Position numbers and translations under genes: made by a program. This document shows positions 30,639 to 36,709 of a stretch of DNA of 36,709 nt, piece by piece (positions within the stretch are counted from its first letter, which is position 1; each line of letters opens with the position of its first letter). This DNA is from JAAYZK01 sp964535025 (GTDB taxonomy: Bacteria; Planctomycetota; Phycisphaerae; SM23-33; FEN-1343). The notes beneath the pieces are model-generated. The model had not been told where the DNA came from. It searched no databases and saw only the letters and a list, made by a program, of their open reading frames with translations. The stretch lies in NCBI GenBank assembly GCA_964535025.1, contig CAZHRW010000235.1, positions 1 through 36,709 on the forward strand, read 5' to 3'.

Positions 30639-32960
30639 ATGGACGTGCGCGGATTCCTCAAGGAGCTGATCGACGACGGCGAGTACGCCGGGCAGGTGGT
30701 CCACGTGCGGGAGATCCCGCCGCGCGAGGCGCGGTATGCCGAGCCGGTGTGCGGGATCCCCGAGTGCCTCCAATCGCTGCTGCGGCGTCAGAACATCCAC
30801 CGGCTCTACACCCACCAGGCCGCGGCCGTGGATGCGGCGGCGCGGGGCGAGGATGTGGTGATCGTGACGGGCACGGCGTCGGGCAAGACGTTGTGCTACA
30901 ACCTCACCGTCGCGCGGGCGCTGCTGGCCGACGCCGACGCGCGGGCGCTGTACCTGTTCCCCACCAAGGCGCTCGCCCAGGACCAGCTCGCCACGCTGAA
31001 GCGCTGGCGGGAGGCCGACGGGCTCGGCGACGTCCTCCGCCCGGCGGTCTACGACGGCGACACGCCCGCCCACAACCGCTCGAAGATCCGCAACGAGGCG
31101 TCGGTGGTCCTGACCAACCCGGACATGCTCCACGTGGGCATGCTGCCCTACCACGCCAAGTGGCACGCCTTCTGGCGGAACCTGCGGACCATCGTCCTCG
31201 ACGAGGTCCACGTCTACCGGGGCATCTTCGGCAGCCACGTCGCCGGCGTGATCCGCCGCCTGCTGCGGCTGTGCGAGCACTACGGCGCCTCGCCGCAGAT
31301 CGTCTGCTGCTCGGCCACGATCGCCAACCCCACCGACCTGGCCGGCCGTCTGACCGGGCGGGAGATGACCCTCGTGGACGACGACGGCTCGCCCCGCGGC
31401 CGCAAGTACTTTGTCCTGTGGAACCCCCCGTTCGTCGACGCCGACGACGTCCTGCGCCGCTCGGCCAACATCGAGGCGGTCAAGCTGCTGGCCCACCTCG
31501 TCCGCCGGCGGGCCCAGACGATCGCGTTCACCAAGGCCCGCGTCGTCGCCGAGCTGATCTACCGCTACGCCGGCGAGCTGCTCGCCGACGACGGCGACCT
31601 CGCCCGGCGGATCCGCCCCTACCGCGGCGGCTACCTGCCCAGCGAACGGCGGCAGATCGAACGCGAGCTGTTCAGCGGCGAGCTGCTGGCCGTCGCCGCG
31701 ACCAACGCCCTGGAGCTGGGCATCGACGTCGGCAGCCTCGACGCGGCGATCCTGGTGGGCTTCCCCGGGACGATCTGCTCGACCTGGCAGCAGGCCGGGC
31801 GGGCCGGGCGGACGGCCGGGGAGAGCCTGGCGATCCTGGTGGCCTACAACGAACCGGTCGACCAGTACCTGATGCGGCACCCGGACTACCTCTTCGACGC
31901 CACGCACGAGCACGCGGTGATCGACCCGTTCAACCCGCACATCCTGGCCGCCCAATTGTCCTGCGCGTGCTTCGAGAAGCCGCTCACCGAGGATGATCAG
32001 GCTTGGTGGGGCCCGCTGATGCGCGAGGTCGCCGAGATCTGCGCCGCCGAGGGGGAGATGCGCCCGATCGACAAGCGGTATTACTGGTCGAGCCCCGACC
32101 CGCCGGCCAAGAACGTCAACCTGCGGATGATCAGCGCCGACACGTACGCCATCGCCGACCTGTCTTCCGGCGGAAAGGTGATCGGCCAGGTCGACCGGAT
32201 CAGCGCGCCGGAGCTGGTCTACCCCAACGCCGTCTACCTCCACGAGGGCGCCAGCTACCTCGTCAAGCAGCTCGACGACGAGGCCCGCATCGCCGGCGTC
32301 GAGCCGTGCCAGGTGGACTATTACACCCAGCCCGTCCTGTCCAGCAGCTGCCGCTTCGGCGAGGTGTCCGACGAAAAACGCTATCGCGGCGGACGGCTGC
32401 TGTACCTGCACGCCGACGTCACCTGGCAGACGACGGCGTTCCGGAAGATCAAGTACTACACGATGGAGCTGATCGGCCAGGCCCAGCTCGACCTGCCGTC
32501 CCAGACGATGGCGACGATGGCCATGGCGTGGGTGGTGCCCGAGGCGCTCCGCAAGGGGATCCGCAGCGCCGGGTACAACCCCATCGAGGCGATGATGGGC
32601 GTGCGAAACCTGATGCTCGCGGCGCTGCCGTCGCTGGCGATGTGCGACCGGCGGGACATCAGCGGGATGGTCGAGTCGTCGAACCTCGGCGAACCGACGA
32701 TCATCATCTACGACCGCTACCTCGGCGGCCTGGGCTTCAGCCAGACCGGCTACGACCTCATGGACACCTGGCTGGACCTCTGCCGCCGGATCGTCGCCGA
32801 GTGCCCCTGCACCGAGGGCTGCCCCTCCTGCGTCGGCCTGGCCAACCTCCGCCCCCCCATCCACGGCGACCCCGACCTCGGCCGCGGCTACCCCGTGCCC
32901 AACAAGGCCGCGACCGTCGCTCTGCTGGAGCGCCTCGCCGAGACGGCCGACGAGGCGTAG
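30639..32960 (+). CDS. DEAD/DEAH-box helicase of the MrfA/Hrq1 type (DUF1998)
   Basis: The 773-aa product is a superfamily 2 helicase. Motif I is GTASGKT at 78-84, motif Ia FPTKALAQDQ lies near 107, and motif II is DEVH at 188-191 within LDEVHVYRG, the form typical of the MrfA (YprA)/Hrq1 group. Motif III is CSATI, and motif VI is QQAGRAGR. The C-terminal region has a DUF1998-type end with the cysteine cluster CPCTEGCPSC near 724-733, expected to bind zinc. B. subtilis MrfA acts in repair of mitomycin damage, and yeast Hrq1 in crosslink repair, so a DNA-repair role is likely. I start at 30639 (MDVRGFL): the upstream in-frame ATGs overlap the proposed promoter and would add a proline run not typical of the family. 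Confidence 0.9.
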   Translation: MDVRGFLKELIDDGEYAGQVVHVREIPPREARYAEPVCGIPECLQSLLRRQNIHRLYTHQAAAVDAAARGEDVVIVTGTASGKTLCYNLTVARALLADADARALYLFPTKALAQDQLATLKRWREADGLGDVLRPAVYDGDTPAHNRSKIRNEASVVLTNPDMLHVGMLPYHAKWHAFWRNLRTIVLDEVHVYRGIFGSHVAGVIRRLLRLCEHYGASPQIVCCSATIANPTDLAGRLTGREMTLVDDDGSPRGRKYFVLWNPPFVDADDVLRRSANIEAVKLLAHLVRRRAQTIAFTKARVVAELIYRYAGELLADDGDLARRIRPYRGGYLPSERRQIERELFSGELLAVAATNALELGIDVGSLDAAILVGFPGTICSTWQQAGRAGRTAGESLAILVAYNEPVDQYLMRHPDYLFDATHEHAVIDPFNPHILAAQLSCACFEKPLTEDDQAWWGPLMREVAEICAAEGEMRPIDKRYYWSSPDPPAKNVNLRMISADTYAIADLSSGGKVIGQVDRISAPELVYPNAVYLHEGASYLVKQLDDEARIAGVEPCQVDYYTQPVLSSSCRFGEVSDEKRYRGGRLLYLHADVTWQTTAFRKIKYYTMELIGQAQLDLPSQTMATMAMAWVVPEALRKGIRSAGYNPIEAMMGVRNLMLAALPSLAMCDRRDISGMVESSNLGEPTIIIYDRYLGGLGFSQTGYDLMDTWLDLCRRIVAECPCTEGCPSCVGLANLRPPIHGDPDLGRGYPVPNKAATVALLERLAETADEA

Positions 32961-32980
32961 GGCCGCGCGGGGTTTCTCGC

Positions 32981-33009
32981 TTTACCCCCTCCGGCGGCGC
33001 CGCTATCAT
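32981..33009 (+). promoter_or_regulatory. Predicted promoter upstream of the GH3 gene
   Basis: TTTACC (32981-32986) and TATCAT (33004-33009) are separated by 17 bp. The next gene starts only at 33347, with the inverted repeat at 33074-33306 between. The gene-free stretch 32961-33346 holds this promoter and the repeat, and nothing else I can identify. Confidence 0.45.
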
Positions 33010-33073
33010 CCGGGTAACGAGAAAACAGGATCCCCCACTTTCGTGGCGGGTTGCCTGGTGCTTAGGTTGACGA

Positions 33074-33306
33074 CAGAGAAAGCCACAAAGGGCACACAGA
33101 TAGAACGGCAAGAACAGCAACGACACAGCCAGGCCACAGAGTTCACAGAGGGCTCAGAGAGAAACGGCGACAGAACAACGGTGCCAGGTTCTCTGTGTTC
33201 TCCGTGCTCTCTGTGGCTTAACCCCTTATCGCTTTACCTTGTGTTCTTTGTGCCCTTTGTGGCTCTCTCGGCCGTGTCTGTTTTCGGCGACAAAGTCACC
33301 ACGAAG
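33074..33306. repeat. Nested inverted intergenic repeat of CACAGAG/CACAAAG type
   Basis: The outer arms share GCCACAAAGGGCACA (left, from 33082) with its complement near 33249-33263. The inner arms are the CCACAGAG-rich stretch at 33133-33162 and its imperfect complement at 33190-33217. The whole can fold as one long imperfect hairpin. The right end, with GGCGACAAAG and ACCACGAA, matches the first 85 bp of the window. The low-complexity AG/CT-rich words differ sharply from the neighbouring coding sequence. Confidence 0.7.
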
Positions 33307-33346
33307 ACGCGATGAGAACCCCAAGGCAGACGCTTCGGAAACCACC

Positions 33347-35509
33347 ATGACCACCACCCCCCGTTACAAGGACCCCGCCGCCCCCGTCGACCAGCGCGTC
33401 GACGACCTGCTCGGCCGGATGACGCTCGAGGAGAAGGTCGGCCAGATGCTCCAGCTCGACGGCCGCAAGGATCCCCACGAGGGCCTGCGGACGTACCACC
33501 CCGGCTCGTTCCTCCACGTGATCGACCGGACCGCCGGCGAGCTCCAGCAGGCCGCCGGCGACACGCGGCTGGGCATCCCCCTGCTGTTCGGCATCGACGC
33601 CATCCACGGCCACTCCTTCTGGCCGGGCGCGACGATCTTCCCCACCCAGCTCGCCCTGGCCTGCGCGTGGGACGCCGACCTCGCCCGCCAGGTCGGCCGT
33701 ATCACCGCGCGGGAGATGAGCACCACCGGCCTGCACTGGACGTTCGCGCCGGTCCTGTGCATGGCCCGCGACCTGCGGTGGGGCCGCATCGACGAGACCT
33801 TCGGCGAGGACGCCCTGCTGATCGGCGACCTCGCCGCCGCGATGATCGACGGCCTGCAGGGCGAGGGGCCGTCCGACCGCCGGGGCGTGCTCGCCTGCGC
33901 CAAGCACTACGCCGGCTACAGCGAGACGCACGGCGGGCGGGACGCCACCGAGGCCGACCTGTCCCGCCGGAAGATGCACAGCACCTTCCTCCCGCCGTTT
34001 CGCCGGGCGAGCCGGGCGGCGACCTACATGGTCGGCTACCAGGCCATCGACGGGGTCCCCTGCGCCGCCAACCGCTGGCTGCTGACCGAGGTCCTGCGGG
34101 ATGCGTGGGGCTTCGAGGGGTTCACGGTCACCGATTGGAACAACGTCGGCGCCCTGATCGACAAACAGCACGTCGCCGCCGACATCGCCGAGGCCGCGAC
34201 AATGGCCGTCCGCGCCGGCTGCGACATGATCATGAACACGCCGCGGTTCTACGACGGCGCCCTCGAGGCCGTCCGGCGGGGCGACCTGGACGAGGGGCTC
34301 ATCGACCAGGCGGTGCGTCGGATCCTGCGGGTCAAGGTCGCCATGGGCCTGTTCGAGGACCCCCGCCTGCCGCAGGCCGACCGTCGGGGCGAGTTCATCG
34401 CCACCGACGAGCACCAGGCCGTCAACCTCCAGGCGGCCCGAGGGTCGATCGTCCTGGTCAAAAACGACGGCATGCTGCCCCTGGCGCCGCAAGCGCTAAA
34501 AAGGCTCGCGGTGATCGGCCCCAACGCCGACGATCCGCTGACCCAACTGGGCGACTGGTCGCTCGGGACCGGCCAGGCGGGCGCCGGCAACCACCCGCGC
34601 GAGTGCATCACCACCGTCCTGGACGGCCTGACCGCCCGGCTTGCCGGCGAGGCGGAGGTCGTGTACGCCCGCGGCTGCAACGTGACCGACGACGACACCA
34701 GCGGCATCGCCGAGGCCGTCCGGGCCGCCGAGGCCGCCGACGCCGCCGTCGTGGTCGTCGGCGACCAACTGCCCTTCATCGGCGAGGCCCGCTCGACCGC
34801 GACGCTCGAACTCCAGGGCGCCCAGCAGGCCCTGCTGGAGGCGGTTCACGCCACCGGGACGCCGATGATCGTCGTCCTGCTGGCGTCCAAGCCCCTGGCC
34901 GTCGAGTGGATCGACGACCACGCCGCCGCCGTCCTGGTCGCCTTCAACCCCGGCATGGCCGGCGGGCGGGCGATCGCCGAGATCCTCTGCGGCGACGTCA
35001 ACCCCTCCGGCAAGCTGCCCGTCAGCTTCGCCCGCCACGTCGGCCAGCAGCCGGTCTACTACAACCAACTGCCCGGCCAGCACGGCACGCGCTACGCCGA
35101 CCTGACGCAGGAGCCACTCTACCGGTTCGGCGCGGGGCTGAGCTACACGACCTTTGCCTACGGCAACCTCAAGCTCGCGGCGGCGACGATCGGCCCCGGC
35201 GAGCCGGTCGCGGTCACCGTCGACGTCGCCAACACCGGCGGCCGCGACGGCGTCGAGATCGTCCAGGTCTATCTGCGCGACCTGGTCACCTCCGTGACCT
35301 GGCCGCTCAAGATGCTCAAGGCCTACCGCCGCGTGGCCGTCCAGGCCGGGCGGACCTGCACGGTGGCGTTCACGCTCGACCACGACGCCCTGGCCCTCGT
35401 CGACGCCGACGGCCGCCGCGTCGTCGAGCCGGGCGAGTTCGAACTGTACGTCGGCGGCTCGTCGGCCCATGACGACCTGCTGACGGCGCGGTTCACGGTG
35501 ACGGCGTAG
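33347..35509 (+). CDS. Glycoside hydrolase family 3, beta-glucosidase type
   Basis: The 720-aa product has the three-domain plan of BglX-like GH3 enzymes. The N-terminal TIM-barrel domain starts with VDDLLGRMTLEEKVGQM, contains RWGRIDETFGED and the substrate-binding AKHYAGY, and bears the nucleophile Asp263 in TVTDWNNV. An alpha/beta sandwich follows from about 370 (VLVKNDGMLPL). A fibronectin type III-like domain lies at about 620-715. It removes terminal beta-linked glucose or a similar sugar. There is no signal peptide, so it probably works on imported oligosaccharides. The ATG at 33347 lacks a strong ribosome binding site; an in-frame start at 33239 lies in the repeat and is unlikely. It is followed after 29 bp by the aldo/keto reductase gene. 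Confidence 0.93.
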   Translation: MTTTPRYKDPAAPVDQRVDDLLGRMTLEEKVGQMLQLDGRKDPHEGLRTYHPGSFLHVIDRTAGELQQAAGDTRLGIPLLFGIDAIHGHSFWPGATIFPTQLALACAWDADLARQVGRITAREMSTTGLHWTFAPVLCMARDLRWGRIDETFGEDALLIGDLAAAMIDGLQGEGPSDRRGVLACAKHYAGYSETHGGRDATEADLSRRKMHSTFLPPFRRASRAATYMVGYQAIDGVPCAANRWLLTEVLRDAWGFEGFTVTDWNNVGALIDKQHVAADIAEAATMAVRAGCDMIMNTPRFYDGALEAVRRGDLDEGLIDQAVRRILRVKVAMGLFEDPRLPQADRRGEFIATDEHQAVNLQAARGSIVLVKNDGMLPLAPQALKRLAVIGPNADDPLTQLGDWSLGTGQAGAGNHPRECITTVLDGLTARLAGEAEVVYARGCNVTDDDTSGIAEAVRAAEAADAAVVVVGDQLPFIGEARSTATLELQGAQQALLEAVHATGTPMIVVLLASKPLAVEWIDDHAAAVLVAFNPGMAGGRAIAEILCGDVNPSGKLPVSFARHVGQQPVYYNQLPGQHGTRYADLTQEPLYRFGAGLSYTTFAYGNLKLAAATIGPGEPVAVTVDVANTGGRDGVEIVQVYLRDLVTSVTWPLKMLKAYRRVAVQAGRTCTVAFTLDHDALALVDADGRRVVEPGEFELYVGGSSAHDDLLTARFTVTA

Positions 35510-35538
35510 ACTTCCTAGACACCCTCGGGGAGACAACC

Positions 35539-36531
35539 ATGGAACAGCGTAAACTCGGGACCACCGACATCGACGTATCCGTCATCACCTTCGGCGCCTG
35601 GGCCATCGGCGGCTGGATGTGGGGCGGCCAGGAGGAAGCCGACGCCATCGACGCCATCCACGCGGCGCTCGATCACGGCGTCACCAGCATCGACACCGCC
35701 GCGATCTACGGCTTCGGCGCCTCGGAGGCCCTCGTCCGCAAGGCCGTCGGCGACCGCCGCCACAACGTGCGGATCTTCACGAAGTGCGGCCTGCGGTGGG
35801 ACAGCGACCAAGGCGAGGTGCGGTTCGAAACCCAGGACAACGAAGGCCGTCCCAGGACCGTGCGGCAGAACGCCACCGCCGACAGCGTCATCTACGAGTG
35901 CGAGAACAGCCTCCGCCGGCTCGGCACCGACTACATCGACCTGTTCCAGATCCATTGGCCCGACCCCGACACGCCGGTCGAGGAAACCATGGGCGCCCTG
36001 GACAAGCTCCTCCAGGCCGGCAAGATCCGCGCCGCCGGCGTGAGCAACTACTCCGTCGACGAGCTCGACCGCGCCCGCCAGGTCGTGCCCATCGCCTCCT
36101 CGCAGCCGCCCTACAGCATGGTCCTGCGCGACGCCGAGCGGGACATGCTGCCCTACTGCCGCGAGCACAACATCGGCGTGATCGTCTACTCGCCGCTCCA
36201 GCGCGGCCTGCTGACCGGCAAGGTGACGCCCGAGCGCGAGTTCGCCGAAGACGACCACCGGCGGACGCATCCGCTGTTTTCCGTCGCCAACCGCAAGCGC
36301 GTCAACGCCTTCCTTGATGAGATTCGCCCCGTCGCCGATGCCCACAACGCCACGCCGGCCCAACTGGTCATCAACTGGACGATCCACCGCCCCGGCGTCA
36401 CCGCCGCCCTCGTCGGCAGCCGCAACGCCAAACAGGCCACCGAAAACGCCCAGGCCGCCGCCTTCACCCTCACGCCGGACGAGACGGCCTTCATCAACGA
36501 GCGGCTCGATCGGCTGGAACTGGAGACCTGA
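35539..36531 (+). CDS. Aldo/keto reductase
   Basis: The 330-aa product is an NADPH-dependent (beta/alpha)8 oxidoreductase. The catalytic tetrad is visible: Asp52, Tyr57 (DTAAIYG), Lys82 (FTKCGLRWD) and His139 (LFQIHWPD). The GVSNY segment and the C-terminal GSRNAKQATENAQAA coenzyme-binding loop complete the family pattern. It resembles the YajO/YhdN-like group, many of which act on sugars or small aldehydes. The ATG at 35539 has GGGGAG 7-8 nt upstream. It lies 29 bp behind the GH3 gene and is probably co-transcribed, which fits a role in using the sugar released by that enzyme, though this is inference. Confidence 0.93.
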   Translation: MEQRKLGTTDIDVSVITFGAWAIGGWMWGGQEEADAIDAIHAALDHGVTSIDTAAIYGFGASEALVRKAVGDRRHNVRIFTKCGLRWDSDQGEVRFETQDNEGRPRTVRQNATADSVIYECENSLRRLGTDYIDLFQIHWPDPDTPVEETMGALDKLLQAGKIRAAGVSNYSVDELDRARQVVPIASSQPPYSMVLRDAERDMLPYCREHNIGVIVYSPLQRGLLTGKVTPEREFAEDDHRRTHPLFSVANRKRVNAFLDEIRPVADAHNATPAQLVINWTIHRPGVTAALVGSRNAKQATENAQAAAFTLTPDETAFINERLDRLELET

Positions 36532-36601
36532 CCCCCTAACGGACGCCCTTATCACCAGGTCGACGCGCATCATCGCCCGGATGCCGTCCCCATTCATAAC
36601 G

Positions 36602-36709
36602 AGCCCCGAAAGGGGCGACGGACTTTTGCCGGGGGCGTCAGCCCCCGGACACCGCCCCCCCACCGACAGAAGCCCCGGAGGGGCGACGGACTTTTGCCGG
36701 GGGCGCCAG
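36602..36709. repeat. Tandem copies of a GC-rich hairpin repeat, cut by the window end
   Basis: Two copies of a unit beginning AGCCCCG(A/G)AGGGGCGACGG and continuing through CTTTTGCCGGGGGCG start at 36602 and 36671, 69 bp apart. Each opens with a small hairpin (GCCCC/GGGGC), and the first continues with a second hairpin (CCGGGGGCGTCAGCCCCCGG). The second copy is truncated by the end of the sequence. They lie directly after the aldo/keto reductase gene, so more copies may follow. Confidence 0.75.

Noticed and set aside
1..36709. Mobile elements, phage genes, CRISPR array or defence system
   Set aside because: No transposase, integrase, phage structural gene, Cas gene or toxin-antitoxin pair was recognised in any frame. 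The small ABC-type ATPase at 14802-15536 lacks a nuclease partner, so it is not called a defence gene.

Overview
The window is a complete-looking stretch of GC-rich (clearly above 60% by eye) bacterial chromosome. Several features point to a planctomycete, most likely of the Phycisphaerae type: secreted proteins ending in a planctomycete-style dockerin domain (core GDxDGDGDVDLDDF), an LptD/OstA-like outer-membrane protein, an array of ITDDGLAHLAGL-type leucine-rich repeats, and several families of intergenic repeats. This assignment is inference. No insertion sequence, phage, plasmid or CRISPR signature is visible. I support 23 protein genes and one tRNA gene.

Layout. (1) 1-4250, all minus strand: a hypothetical protein, a serine O-acetyltransferase and a divergent EF-G paralogue. 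(2) 4599-13149: a candidate glycan locus. A LacI-type regulator sits between a secreted beta-helix dockerin protein on its own strand and a divergent plus-strand group: an ADP-ribosylglycohydrolase-family protein, a secreted TIM-barrel-like dockerin protein and a second beta-helix dockerin protein. (3) 13154-16170: a CocE/S15-type hydrolase co-directional with a small ABC-type ATPase, then a lipoprotein. (4) 16263-21806: an amino-acid and nitrogen block. gdhA diverges from a gene for an NrpR-type repressor, a family known from nitrogen control in methanogenic archaea. It is followed by serA and a class V aminotransferase that could supply the second step of serine synthesis. (5) 22355-22427: tRNA-Ala(CGC) with promoter and terminator. 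(6) 22676-28459: a leucine-rich-repeat protein, a LysM-L,D-transpeptidase and the LptD-like protein. (7) 28651-36531, all plus strand: a tandem NDK-like protein overlapping an MBL-fold hydrolase, an MrfA/Hrq1-type helicase, then a GH3 beta-glucosidase with an aldo/keto reductase.

The most interesting signal is the gdhA-nrpR intergenic region. Half-sites TGGCA/TGCCA occur there as inverted pairs at both promoters. One pair lies inside the 17-bp spacer of the nrpR promoter, whose -10 box ends 6 nt before the ATG. This suggests a bacterial nitrogen regulon with an autoregulated repressor translated from a leaderless mRNA. Four other genes share the layout of a sigma70-like promoter with a 17-bp spacer and a -10 box 6-10 nt before an ATG that lacks a Shine-Dalgarno sequence, so leaderless transcription may be common here.

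Other signals: two CG-centred operator candidates flanking the LacI gene; a long, structured, gene-free leader in front of the aminotransferase-serA pair, containing two mutually exclusive hairpins; and four distinct intergenic repeat families. All promoter, operator and terminator calls were made by reading and are not experimentally supported.
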